Below the pieces are notes generated by a model that saw nothing but the letters and a program-made list of their open reading frames with translations, did not search any database and was not told the origin of the DNA. A DNA stretch of 64,000 nt from Ciborinia camelliae (lineage: Eukaryota > Ascomycota > Leotiomycetes > Helotiales > Sclerotiniaceae): the NCBI GenBank assembly GCA_025890175.1, contig JANPYM010000009.1, positions 2,100,250 to 2,164,249 of the forward strand, read 5' to 3'. Position 1 is the first letter of the stretch. The number at the start of each line of letters is the position of its first letter. Below, piece after piece: positions 31,142 to 42,755 of this stretch. A program made the position numbers and the translations under genes.

Positions 31142-31894
31142 TCATCCCACGACGTCCATATATACCTTCTTTATCAATTCCAGAGGACGAAAGCCTTGAC
31201 TTTTTGATTTCACATAATCCTTTACTTCCTTATCTGTAAAGTTTTCGAAAGAAATTCTTGATCTGCTCTCATTAATATCTTCTTCCTCTTCATCAATTTG
31301 AAGCTGCAGTCTAACATTGGCCCAAAATGCTCTGATTTGGATCTCTCCGCGGTTGTTGTCATTGGCCCAAAACTCTCTGATTTCAGCGATTTGGATCTCT
31401 AGATCTCCGAGGTTTTTATCATTTCGTCTTTGTGGCCTTTGTATTCTTAGCACTTCTTCCCGCAGCCGCACCAGGAGTTCGTTTCCCTAGATCATGGACA
31501 TCGAAGTTAGCCACCTTGGCTTAAAGGAGACCTACCTTATCACTCAGAGGAAAACTAGAATGAATTTACCCACCAGTTTTTCGTCAATATCTTTTTTGCC
31601 ATCTGAGCATCTCATCAATGGTACAGTCATGAAAAAGTTTCGATTTTTCTGGAGCAATTGTTCATATGTATATTTTTGATATGGATATACGGCGCGCTGC
31701 TGAATATCTTCATCATTCGAGTGTGTTGATAGAGTCTTTCTGTACTTTTGTATCATTTCTTTCCTTGGTTCTGCAATCATCTCTGGTTCCATGGCCTTCA
31801 ACGGGTTGATGTGAGTAACGATCGGTTGAGACTTGACCTTAATCCTTCTCCTTTTGTAAATCTCGAAAGCACATTTATTCTTTTGAGCCGACAT
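31142..31894 (-). CDS. hypothetical charged protein with internal duplication
   Basis: Two minus-strand exons, 31894-31574 and 31486-31142, give 221 residues if the donor is GTGGGT and the acceptor CTAG; both phases are 0. The start is the first in-frame ATG (31894); codons upstream lack an ATG. The protein is basic at the N-terminus (YKRRRIKVK), strongly charged throughout, and contains a partial duplication (IREFWAND and IRAFWANV, each following a LEIQI/GEIQI-type segment, about residues 139-160). An acidic stretch (DEEEEDINE) precedes the C-terminus. No signal peptide or membrane segment. I recognise no family; the exon structure is inferred and moderately secure. Confidence 0.55.
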
Positions 31895-32197
31895 TTTATT
31901 CTTAGAATGCTGAGGAAAAGGGCGAGCTGGTCTTTGGAATCTGTTAATCACATTTTATTTGGCTTTCAATTGATCACTGGCACAGCTGGAGAGCCCAGGT
32001 TCACAAGTTGGACCTTAGCATTATATATCGTGATTCACACAATCGATTCACCACAACACACTTTCATATTCTAACACTAATCTTCAATATATTTACTTAT
32101 TTTTAACTCCGTCCGTTTCCACACACCGGACATATACTGAAATTATCAAAAGTCTTTTGGGATATCGCCTTTTTCATTCATAGATCATTCTACCAAG
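31895..32197. other. divergent promoter region
   Basis: About 300 bases between the hypothetical minus-strand gene and the kinase on the plus strand. AT-rich; the promoters of both must lie here. No specific motif I can defend. Confidence 0.4.
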
Positions 32198-33694
32198 ATG
32201 ACAAACCCAAACCTTCCAGAAATGACCACTCTACCTCCCGGATGGGTTGGTCAATTTGATCATAACGATCGAGTTTATTTCATTGGCCCTGGGGGGCAGT
32301 CAACGTACGACCATCCAAAGTATGGTGTGATTCCAAAGCCATGGCAGCTTAAGGTTGACCGATCTGTCCCAAACCCTTGTGAATACTACTATAACACCCA
32401 AACCAATGCCAGGTCAACGGAAAATCCACGTCTTAACGAGGAGCTACTAGGCTCCCATCTTCTCAGAATCTCTAGGGTGGTTCGGGAATCCGCGACTGTA
32501 ACCAAGAATTCCCAAGACGCAATGAAGAATAAACGACGTACACACATCAAGAATAGAGACATACGCCATGATTTCGAAATCGTGCATACCATCGACGACG
32601 GCAGTGGCGGTATCGGTGGTATAGGCGGCATGAATGGGGGAGTGCATGTTGTACGATACAGGGGTGCCATGAAGGATAAGCTCTATGTCGAAAAAAGATT
32701 CAAGAAAGATGACTTGCAACACCGAAGAGATGGAAAACCTGGTCTCGGCATAGTCGAGATTCTGATTACTCACAGGGTAATACATGGCGGTCTCGCCAGT
32801 TTTATCGAAGGTTTCATTGCCCCCGACATGATAAACCCAACAAGTGGATCTTTATATCTCGAATTCTGTGATTTGGGCTCTCTCAATGACCTCATCAAGT
32901 GTTATGCTCAACGTCTACACACAAATGAGGAGTCCCACATACCTGAACGTTTTGTCTGGCACGCTATGTCTGGACTCTGCGATGCTCTGGCCTATCTTTG
33001 GGGCGGAAAGAACTTTGTGAGCGATGAAACGGCCAGAGAGACTGGGCCTGAAAAGGGCTGGAAACCCATCTTACATCGTGATATGAAACCTGACAATATA
33101 CTTATAAGATCCAGATCCGACCTCAAATCCAAAAAATATCCTTATCTAGTGATAAGTGACTTTGGTTTGGCTACTGATGATCCTCGTGACATTACAGAAA
33201 CTGGAGGTCCTGCAAACGGGTCGATTCATTACTTCGCACCCGAACTTCTCTGGCCAGCGGTCCCAAGGGACCCTCGACTCCTTAACTATTTTCCCCCCGG
33301 TCAATCACATACGTTCGAAAGCGATCTCTACTCACTCGGAGTATGTATATACAATCTCTGCAGGCCTACGAACGAGAATCAAAATGGTGTTAATTGGGTG
33401 GGAGCATTTTCACATTTCAATCGTCAAACATATAGAAATAATAACGCCAGCTGGTTCTCAATGACAACTTCTCGCAACGAGGTACTGGATATTGGCTCAA
33501 TCTACTCCATCCCTTTAAGACGGATTATGATGAAAGCCACTCATTGGAATCGTAGTCAAAGAGGTGCTGCTCATGAACTGGCAAGGACACTTATTGATAC
33601 CGCAAATGCTGCTGGCTATAATAACGAGGAATTCGGCGAAAGCGAGAGGCTTCCAACTTGGGCGATTAAGGTTCATGACTACAATACTAGGTGA
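32198..33694 (+). CDS. WW-domain serine/threonine protein kinase
   Basis: A single-exon gene of 498 codons. Residues 12-40 (LPPGW...TYDHP) are a WW domain, a proline-motif binder; residues 46 to about 78 (PKPW...YYYNTQTN...NP) look like a second, degenerate one. After a basic linker and a glycine-rich patch (about 138-147) comes a protein kinase domain: VEKRF with K166 as ATP-anchoring lysine, LHRDMKPDN with catalytic D295, DFG at 321-323 and APE at 347-349. The catalytic residues are intact, so activity is expected. It resembles the lineage-specific kinases of filamentous ascomycetes; substrates and location are unknown. No introns, unlike most neighbours. Confidence 0.87.
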   Translation: MTNPNLPEMTTLPPGWVGQFDHNDRVYFIGPGGQSTYDHPKYGVIPKPWQLKVDRSVPNPCEYYYNTQTNARSTENPRLNEELLGSHLLRISRVVRESATVTKNSQDAMKNKRRTHIKNRDIRHDFEIVHTIDDGSGGIGGIGGMNGGVHVVRYRGAMKDKLYVEKRFKKDDLQHRRDGKPGLGIVEILITHRVIHGGLASFIEGFIAPDMINPTSGSLYLEFCDLGSLNDLIKCYAQRLHTNEESHIPERFVWHAMSGLCDALAYLWGGKNFVSDETARETGPEKGWKPILHRDMKPDNILIRSRSDLKSKKYPYLVISDFGLATDDPRDITETGGPANGSIHYFAPELLWPAVPRDPRLLNYFPPGQSHTFESDLYSLGVCIYNLCRPTNENQNGVNWVGAFSHFNRQTYRNNNASWFSMTTSRNEVLDIGSIYSIPLRRIMMKATHWNRSQRGAAHELARTLIDTANAAGYNNEEFGESERLPTWAIKVHDYNTR

Positions 33695-34820
33695 TCTATG
33701 AAACTGAGAAATGAGTGAGCATCCCGACCTGCGCTAGAGATTTGCACTACTTCAAGGTTTAATGCATGGGTTTTTGGTGGTGTTTTGGGTGATATGTCGA
33801 GGAGGATCTTTCTACGTTTCTATTCGAAGAAACCTTATATGGTCATTCCTTTCACTTCTCGTTTCTGAGAAACATCGATTTTCGAGGTCTGGAATACTTA
33901 ATGCCGGAAGAGTAGAACCCTTGATGTTTCATTCAGTCGACACATCAACGTTTTCTTCGACATCGGCACCAAAACTTCCAATGATATTTAATCGAAGCAA
34001 AGAAAACGGAACGGTTCAACAATCAATGCTCGATATTACAATGAAAATATCTGGCTGCTGGGGTAGACAAGAATCAACAATGAATTAAAAAAATACTTCT
34101 TTCGAGGATATTAGTTACCGGTATACAAAGGGAACATTGATAGGTATTAGGTAGGTAGCATCTAGAATAGATAGACACAAGTTATTAACCATCGTTACAT
34201 TTTACTTGGATTCAAAATAACCTTGATATCGAATCATTGACTATTAGATACCTAGGTAGGTATTGTGAGATTGCTTTGATATATCTATAGTTCTATCGGC
34301 ATTGCCTGGGTGAGAAGATATAATATTCTGGGCTAATCAGGTTACCCAACCTCCTCAAGAACATCGTTATATAGAAAAACATCATTTGAATAGAAAAGGC
34401 CCTGGGGGGCTTAAAAAGTAACAAAGATGTCCATCTTGTAGCTATCTCCCTTTTAAATTGACAAAAGTAATCGCATTCACCCAAATATTCTAATTCTATC
34501 CACTGCTGGGCAGCTCATCTCATCATCCATTCGCCAAGACATTTGATCGACCTCAACCTTATATCACGTGCACCACATCCCTCTTCCCTTGCCGCTTTTT
34601 GAATTTAGTCTTCGTGCTCGGCAAAATCAAAGACTTCAGCCTCGAAAAGAGCCTCGTCAGGCTACGAAGCCTTACACAATAACATCTTCCCATCAACATC
34701 ATTCAAAATCACTCAATCAATCATCTCGACCTTGAGATAAACATCAAGAGCTTTGCTTCTCATTTATTGAATTTTTCCAAATCTTCCAAAGCACTTGGTA
34801 TCGCATTGTGCGACGAAGAG
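33695..34820. other. spacer and promoter region
   Basis: About 1.1 kb without a convincing gene. A 108-codon frame at 33762-34088 has no recognisable features and unusual composition, so I leave it out. The pyrimidine-rich 34500-34800 probably holds the promoter and leader of the next gene. Confidence 0.5.
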
Positions 34821-37506
34821 ATGGAGCCTTCCAGCAAGAAACGACGTCTCGCACCCAAAGTCCCGGAGCAATCTACTCAAGAACAAGTAAACAATTCATC
34901 GCAATGTATCTGATGTATCTTGCTAATGTGCAATTCAGTCACCTCAAGCTAGGTACGATTATAAAGCTATGCCGAATCTACAAGAGCCTGCACCTTCGAA
35001 CGAGCGGAGCGACTTCGAATCTTTCGCCCGACATTTACAAGATGCAGCAATGCTTATCTATGCGCAAGCAAACCGATCTCCATATAAGGGTGTTACAGTA
35101 CTTCTATTACGATGGGAAGAAGATTTGAGTGTCGAGCAAGATCTTTTGCTCCTGCAGAAGGTTTTCCACGAACGCTTCAATTTTCGTACCGAGTCTTGGA
35201 ATATTCCCAGTGGCCCAAATCCTAACATTAAACTCGTCAAGCAACTTGCACACCATATTGAGTTGACTGCGCCTAATAATCTTTTAATTGTTTACTATGC
35301 AGGTTATGGGTTTGTGGGTTCGGATCATCAATTATATTGGGCCTGGTAAGATTTGGAGCTTATCGAGCCTTGTGACTTATCGCTGATGCGCAATAGCAAT
35401 TCGCACGAAGAAGCTCCAAAATTCAAGTGGGAAGGTATCAAATATTTACTTGAGGACGCGCAACCCGATGTTCTACTTTTACTTGATTCTTGTGCTACCA
35501 CGGACTCATCCGTCGCAGGAAGTCAAGGAATTAAGCAAGGCATTGCCGCATACAGTCCAGACCAGGCCACACGTGAACCAGGAACACGTTCATTTACCTA
35601 TCACTTGTCGGAAGCTCTTAATAAACTTGGTACTGGCCGTCCTTTCAGTACGCAACGACTCCATGAGGAGATCATTTCACAAAAGCATAATGGATTTCTG
35701 GCACACACTGGACTTACAAATGGAGCAGGCAAAGCGGCTTCGGCCAATGAGCGAATGCCAGTATCTTTCTCTCTAACCCCCGGATCACTGCAAAGTATTT
35801 CATTATCCCCTCTTAGCCAGGCTCCGAGACCAAGTACATCGCTGGGATCGCCAGCAGATTCGCAAGAAAATAATGCCCAAGGATCAAGTACTGATGAACC
35901 AATCAAGGCCAACTCAAATTCTGATCTAACTTTTGAAGAAGTCAGAGCATTGGTATGTACAACTTTCGTTGGAGAGCCGAGTCAAGATATGGCATCTTTT
36001 AAACAGTGGCTCCATAATACTCCTTTGGCGGCATCAAAAATCGCAGTTGAAGGCATGTTTCACGGGCCACCAACCATTCTCCTTGTTTCTATGCCTATTG
36101 CAGTATGGAACGTTCTGGCTGCAGAAGGAATCTGTTTGTTCTTGGGTTACATCAATTCTCACAACATGACAACGGATTATCAACATTTGATTGGAGCGAT
36201 TTCACCCATCAGCAAAGCTGCTACTTCAAAGGAATTAGAAGACGGTAAAATCCTACTTGAAGCTCGAGAGGCTGCAGCATCAACACCTTTGATGACAAGA
36301 CATGAACCAGTTCAACAAGAACCAACCAGACAACAAGAGGTTGTTCATCAAACTCCCTCTCGACAGGAACCTTTAAGACAAGATCCGATCAACTCTACTC
36401 CTCAGCCAATACCACAAGTATTATATCCTGACACTAGTGCTTCGAATATTCCAGAGCATACAGATGACGTCGAAACCTCTGTTGAGATGCATGAAGCTGC
36501 CGAGCAACTAAAGGCTTTAAGTCATGTACGACATGTCAGTCATGATAACCTAACACCAAATGATCGAAACCACTCACATATAACCTCTGAAGATTCTCCT
36601 GGTCTTAGAAGTGGCCGAGAAGAATCTGCATCATCCCAAGACCAAGGTGAATCCGGAACAGAAGATCAAATGTACAACTCAGAATTCAATTCACCTGCTT
36701 CCAGGCCTAAGCCTCGGAGGTCATCACAAAAACAAGGTCCCAAGCAAGATACCCGATGCTCAATGTGTAGCCATGCACCATTTAAAGATTCTTCTTCTTT
36801 AAGAAAACATATAGCTGCAGCACATACAAGACCATTCCCATGCGCTTTCTCATTTGCAGGATGCACAAGCACTTTTGGCTCTAAGAATGAGTGGAAACGC
36901 CACATTGCTTCTCAACATCTCTGCTTAACTTATTATCGCTGCTCTTCTTGTCCTCAAAGCAGTGTTGAAGGCAAAGGCAATGAATTCAATCGCAAAGATC
37001 TTTTTACTCAACATCTCCGACGCATGCATGCGCCATTTGCTATCAAGAAAGCTCTCGCCAAGGGAGACTCGAAACTTCAACTTGAGTGGGAAACTCACGT
37101 TAAGGAAATGCAAGCTTCATGTCTGGTAACTAGAAGACAGCCACCTCAAAGATCCGCATGCCCTAAAGCAGATTGTTCAAATGTGTTTGAGGGTGCGGGT
37201 AGTTGGGATGACTGGACTGAACATGTCGGTAGGCATATGGAGAAAGGAGAAGCAAATAGGTTGGGTGTTGATAAGTTCTTGGCGAAATGGGCACTTGATG
37301 AAGCTATTATTGAACCTAAGGGAGATGGATCTAATGAATATAGGTTGTGTGGTACAGAGAGAGAAGGTGGTGGTGTGTTGACTGGTAATGGAAATGCAAG
37401 TGGTTACTATTCAGATGGTATTGGAAAGAAGGAAATGGATGGCGCCAAAGATGGAATGGAAAGCCTTATGGGCTTGACAGGTGATAGTATGGTCATTGAT
37501 GGTTGA
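34821..37506 (+). CDS. caspase-like / C2H2 zinc-finger fusion protein, His site lost
   Basis: Three exons, 34821-34886, 34939-35345 and 35397-37506, give 860 residues. Splicing the 51-nt second intron (GTAAGA...AATAG) removes an apparent in-frame TAA at 35347. Residues about 45-240 resemble a caspase-type (peptidase C14) fold: LLRWEED, LIVYYAG and LLLLDSC are at the right spacing. The expected catalytic His of the AGHG motif is Tyr145 here (AGYG), while the Cys site (DSC, C190) remains, so the domain is probably catalytically dead. The middle is Gln/Pro/Ser-rich and disordered. The C-terminal part (from C612) carries C2H2-type fingers: CSMC...H...H, a C...C...H...H finger in CAFSFAGCTSTF, a further CSSC finger and CPKADC (746 on). 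This suggests nucleic-acid binding. The function is unknown; the combination is seen in ascomycete hypothetical proteins as far as I recall. Confidence 0.82.
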
Positions 37507-38482
37507 GGAATTTACCATGAAATTCTTTTGGCCAGGATTTGAGGAATCTTCAGGCAAGAAACAAAAGGGTAGTTTCCAAAGGATAGTTTCCAATTTACAT
37601 GTTCTGGGATGGTTTTTTATGTTATTGTTGTCTGAGATCAGATCAAACTTTGGTGGTGGCTTTGTTAGGTTAGCAATGACCTGTTCTCACTTCTGACCTT
37701 TCTCTTGTTATTGCAAGCGTACCTATCCATTTTACTGTACTCGGTGAATGGCGATATTGTTCTTTATATCTAATGTATGGATGGATGCACGGATGGATAT
37801 ATGGATTTCAAGAACAATATCCTTGAGGGTATTTTCTTATTTGGGACGCAAGCAAGGGCGAAGCTATGGATGGGATGGCTGGGTGGAGTTATCTGTTAAT
37901 GCAATAAAAATCTTTCTCTTTCTTTATTGTTGTAATGTATTTTGATTATACTTTGGTGGTTGGTGAGGTTTGAGTGTGTGCAAAGAGTTGATGATATCTT
38001 GGAGATGATTTTGCAGTGACCATTAAATTAATCTTTGGATGGTTTGTTTCTGGTTTTCTTGGTAGCTTTCTAACATACATGATCTTGCCTCTGGATTTCT
38101 ATACCTTCCTTCGCAACAGTATCTCTTCTTCCCCGTTACTTGGGGGTGCAAAATTAACCTACTCTTTGATTACCTAGCTTTCGTATTCTCTTCCTTCTGG
38201 ATCTCTGATTCTTTTGTTTTCTTTTCTTTTCCTCTAAGTAAATACCAATGTATCTGCAAGTGCATCAGCCAACATCTGGAATGGGGCTGTTTTTGAGAGG
38301 GTTGGTAGGGTTGTGAGAGGATTAGTGGACTGACAAGGTCGGATATGATTATAAATCCGATATAATGGTTTTGTAGTTGCGCTTGATTGTTTATTAATAT
38401 ATGATACTTAGCAGTACATATACTTCTAAAGTTATCACTTTATAACCCCCTATCCAGATCTGTACAACACCTCTATTTCTCA
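37507..38482. other. convergent 3' spacer
   Basis: About 1 kb between the converging zinc-finger and MFS genes. AT-rich, T-tract-rich; presumably 3' ends of both transcripts. No gene seen. Confidence 0.5.
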
Positions 38483-40220
38483 TTATGCTTTAATAGTATC
38501 ATATGTACTCCCACTTCTAATTCTCTTTCCCCATATCCACAATACCCATGGTACAGGCAACAAACCTACGACAATAAATGCCAACAAACTTGTTGCCCAC
38601 GCAATCCCCAAATTTTCATACATCTGCAAGGTGAATAGTGGAAATACCGCACCCAAAATATATCTCAAGAGTCCATTTGCTGCAAGTGCCGATGCACCTG
38701 CTAATGCTTGATAAGTATCAATTAGATAGTTTGCCGATGCTATATTATCCTCATCAGTTTCAAGCCATAAACGGAAAAATACAATCAAACCCCACCAATA
38801 AAAACTGATAAGTTCCCCCACGCGAAAGGTACTGCGCCAATCACCGGCACAATCCAATGAACCCCCTCCCTCGCACTCCACGCAAACCAAAATAATCCTA
38901 CTGGCAACCCAAAACTACCCAACATAGCCGGATATAAACGATATTCCGGCGCCACCACGCCGTTTCTCCCCTCTTCGTGAGATCGTTTGACGAGAGGTTG
39001 GTATAAATACATATCGCAGAGAAGAACCGTGATAATGGCAATAAAACATCCCACTCCTATTGCGAGGAATACCAAACCACTTTGTTCGATAGAGAAGTGG
39101 TAGACGGTTTCAAAAACGTAGGGAAATGCGGCGAAGAAACCAAATAGTACGGAGAAATTGAACGCGACGTATAGACTTAGGAATGCTACGATGGGCTCGG
39201 TGAAGAGCATGTGGATTGGACGAAGGAGGGTGACTGTTAGGAGGAATTTTGTTTTTGCTGAGCGGGAGGGGGCTGTTGGGAGTGCTTGATTGAGGGATCT
39301 GGCGCGACGGGTGAGGATAAGGGAGTGCAGCGTTTCGGAGGTGAGGAGGAGGGGTAGGAAGGAGAAGACGGAGAAGAATATTAAGGTCCATTGGGTCCAG
39401 CGCCAGGATTTCTGGACAGTGACGAAGGAACCTATCACCGGTCTAATTGAATATCAGGATTAATATGATTTTTTTACTCCGGCCACAACATTAAAAAAAT
39501 TCACACGAAACCCAAAAGCAAAACGACTTACCCCAGTGCCGGCCCCAAAAACGGACTCATAACATACAAAGCACTGGGCGTGGCCCTTTCCTCGGCACTG
39601 AAACAATCGGCAATACTACCTGCCCCAATCGCCAATGCGGGACTGTACGCCACGCCCGCAAAAAATCGAAGGATACAGAGACTCGATATATTGTGGGAAA
39701 AGCCGCAACCGAGAGTGAAGAGACATCCTAGGGGGACGGAGAGCAGATAGACGGGTTTTCGACCGAGAGATTCGGAGAGCGGGGCTGCGAGGAGTGGACC
39801 CAGTGCGAGCGCTAGTACGTAGGTGGATAGGGGGAGAATGGCGATGGTGGTGGAGGTTTGGAAGATTTGCTTGAGAGCAGGGGTTGCGGGGGTGATGAGC
39901 GAGGATCCGAGGGTTCTGGCATTTGTTAGTTGGATGGATGGGCTGGGTTGGTGATGTCGTATGCGTAGATGTATTACATACGCGGAGAATGATATTAAAG
40001 CGGGTGTCAAGACGTGCAGATTCTTTTTCCATTTGCCCCAATTGAGTGGGTTATCGGGATCCCCTGGACCGTTCCATTTTAGGGACGGTATTGTGATTTT
40101 CTCCTTCTGTCTTTCTACATCCTTTTCTGTGGGATGTGGGATGGGTATGGTTGCTTCTGGTACCACGTTGAGATTTTCCGAGGAGCTCGAGTCTCGGGAT
40201 TTCTTTCCGACGTCGTTCAT
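38483..40220 (-). CDS. MFS transporter, DHA1 drug:H+ antiporter type
   Basis: Four minus-strand exons, 40220-39982, 39915-39532, 39442-38796 and 38739-38483, in phase, give 508 residues. A hydrophilic N-terminal tail ends in WNGPGDPDNPLNW, the usual entry to the first helix in this group. LSESLGRKPVYLLS is the motif-A loop between helices 2 and 3, and LIDTYQALAGASALAANG plus LRYILGAVFPLF are conserved late-helix blocks of DHA1 exporters. Twelve membrane helices are expected. It should expel toxic compounds or metabolites at the plasma membrane; substrates cannot be read from sequence. The third intron uses a GTGGGG donor, weaker than the others, but the join restores the conserved sequence. 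Confidence 0.88.
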
Positions 40221-40854
40221 TCTTTTATTGTTTGCTAGTGTCGTGGTGATACTGTATATATCATGCTAGTTTTGATATGGTGTTCTGCACAGCCTTTAAG
40301 TATGTGTCACTCCAAACTTTTATAAGGGTGATTAGGGATCACGGCTTGGAAATCTTTCGGTACATCCCTTCCTCGATGTTTTCTAATCAACCTCGGAACA
40401 CTCCTATCATGCAGGGGAATATAAACGATAAGATTTCCACACAATGTTCTTTTGAACTCTACAGATTTTGGTTAGATGTGGAGCTGTGAGCTGGTTGGCG
40501 GTTGGCGGTTGACAGATGACAAGTTAGGTTTGATTAGTTATTCGCTCCACATTCTCACTTCTCATTTGCGAACACTATACCTCGAAGCTTATTTGGATGT
40601 TCTATCTCCTTTTTTGCAAGGATAAAAATGCTTTCTGGCGTAATGATTACTGATCACCATGAAGAGATGTGACGAAGCGCTTTTCTCCCTGATTACTGAT
40701 CAAAAGCTCGGCAACGATAGCAACAATTTTCAAACATCGATGAAATCTCGAGCCATAGAAACAAAAACGAACATAAACAAAGAGTTGGTTTGTCAATCAT
40801 CATCCTCTACAATCTAATCAAGTATCGAAATTCCAATTCCAAATCCAAATATAA
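40221..40854. other. spacer between MFS and esterase genes
   Basis: About 0.6 kb: MFS promoter on its right-hand side and 3' end of the esterase. A 70-codon frame at 40277-40489 has no recognisable features. Nothing else seen. Confidence 0.4.
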
Positions 40855-42253
40855 TCAGTCACTTTGACTTTTCAAGAATTTTCCAACTTCCTGGGCCAAA
40901 ATTTCGTGGGTATGATAGGTGATATGTCCAGTATTATACCAGAAATACTCGGGGATGGGTAGACATCCATAAGCTGCATAGTTTGCTATTCGTTCCCATC
41001 AGCTTGCTTGGCTTCTTCTATTCATTTTCATACCTTGAAAGAACTTACTATCGATATCAGGCGCATTGTACTGAGGACAAAAATTCGTGATATTTTTGAT
41101 ACCATAAGGAATCGGATCGTCAAGCACAGACGAAAGATATAAAAAGGTATCGAAGACCATAGCTCTGGTACCCGGGTGTGTGGCTGCGAATTTGAGCGCG
41201 CTCGTATTGAGTATGTGGTTGTAGGAGGTGAGCATGGATATATTTGGGAGGGGACCGGCTGGACGGACGAGGTTGGGTGGCTTTTGGGAGGAGAAAATGT
41301 TCGGTTAGTGGGAATGGGGAATTGGTGGAGATCTTCTTGGATTGGGGGGACGAACAGTGCGTTGGAGTGGGGGTAAATTCATGAATAAGTAATTGCGAAA
41401 TCCAGCTTGGTAGATGGTTTCTATAGCTGCGAATTCGGCGGTGATGATGTTCGTATATAGAGAGGAGAGATCTGTAGAGTTGTGCGAGGGGAAAGTATAG
41501 GAATCGGTGTCACCGATATCATTGATTCCTATCCAGATGGCGACTAGTGTCTTGGATGGATTCATGGGGACTACTGGAAGAGCGTAGATTGACCATTCGA
41601 GGATCTGGTTTTCGAGGGATACAGTGTAGTTATGGTGCAGAGCCGTACTTTTTTGGGATTAGCAAATTTTCAACTCCAAAAGGACTTTTTGGGGAGTTTA
41701 CTAGGTGGTAGAAACATCCGAACCAGCAAAGGCAAAGTTCCAGAGTTGCTTTGTGCATTTTGAGGGGAGCCCGGAGAAACATGATGTGAGGTATTCTACC
41801 CAGTTTGGTCCGCCGGCAGAAGTTCCGATCTGATTTCAGTGTTAACAGTATGCAAGGAGTTAAAATACATGAGATGATTACTTGGTTTTGAATAATCTCA
41901 TTGCTCAAGATTTGAGCAGGAGTATAGGAGAAGTTTATAAAATCTCCAATGAAGGAGTAGTTTTGAAGACCGTATGTTCCTTGGACAAAGGTATAAGAAT
42001 CACCGAATGCGAGACTGCCAGGAAGTTAGTGACTTATATGCAAGCCATTATGATTGCACGTAACGAGGACTTCCTCAATTAGTGCAACAGGCAGGTGGAC
42101 ACCGAAATTCATCCGAAACATATTTTTCTTCACTCACAGGTACTTAGTATCCTCCCAGTTGAAGATAGCTGTGGCATTCGTTAACGTTGTTGGAAGCGCA
42201 CAAACAGAGCCTATTCCAAGAGCAAAACAAGTAGTATTAAATAACTTCATCAT
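40855..42253 (-). CDS. secreted GDSL (SGNH) esterase, CE16-like
   Basis: Six minus-strand exons, 42253-42138, 42014-41882, 41829-41702, 41647-41356, 41280-41034 and 40985-40855, in phase, give 348 residues. The N-terminus (MMKLFNTTCFALGIGSVCA) is a signal peptide. AFGDSYT supplies block I (S45 nucleophile), AGGPNWVEYL block II, IGINDIGD block III, and the C-terminal YFWYNTGHITYHTH the region of the catalytic His. This layout fits carbohydrate-esterase family 16, which deacetylates plant-cell-wall oligosaccharides outside the cell. Intron 4 (41355-41281) has an unusual GTTCGT donor but a perfect CTAAC branch site, and its removal is needed to skip an in-frame TAA at 41307-41305; if that intron is not spliced the gene would be truncated. 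Confidence 0.83.
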
Positions 42254-42755
42254 GAAGACTCGAACAACATCATTATCTGCCAAAACATCGAATTAATCCA
42301 CAATCGCGGCGTTCTGAGTACTTATGAGAATGACAGCAGGTCTTAACACAACACACGTGTCTCTCATACACATCCACCATTTGGAAAGATATAATTACCA
42401 TCTTCCTCGCTGAAACTATTTCCGAGATGCATATATCGCTATATTATGCATACTCCGCTAAACTCCCGATTGGTTTGGAAAAGAGGGGTTGCGGGGAGGG
42501 GAGACGGAGAAAAGTATCCCGAATTAATGGAATATATATATGCCCCTCGAAAGAACGATTTCATTGTTTCCCCTTTGAGATAGAATGAGTACTAGGTAGC
42601 TTTTTGCATCCCTTTCACTAGATTTGTTAATCTTATCAATGGTCTAGGGGTATCTCGATGTAGCAAGAAAAGAAATGAATGTAAAGAAGAAAAAGATAAA
42701 AGATAGATGATAAATTGATGTTATTTTCCTGCCCCCCTATCGTCAATCTCGTTTA
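42254..42755. other. esterase promoter region
   Basis: About 0.5 kb, AT-rich, upstream of the esterase. TATATATA at 42532-42541 could be a TATA-like element. No gene seen. Confidence 0.4.

Noticed and set aside
33762..34088. 108-codon frame downstream of the kinase
   Set aside because: Composition like untranslated sequence, no motifs and no splice continuation.
35347..35349. In-frame TAA taken at first as a nonsense mutation in the caspase-like gene
   Set aside because: A 51-nt intron with GTAAGA donor and AATAG acceptor removes it, keeps phase and restores the YWAC motif.
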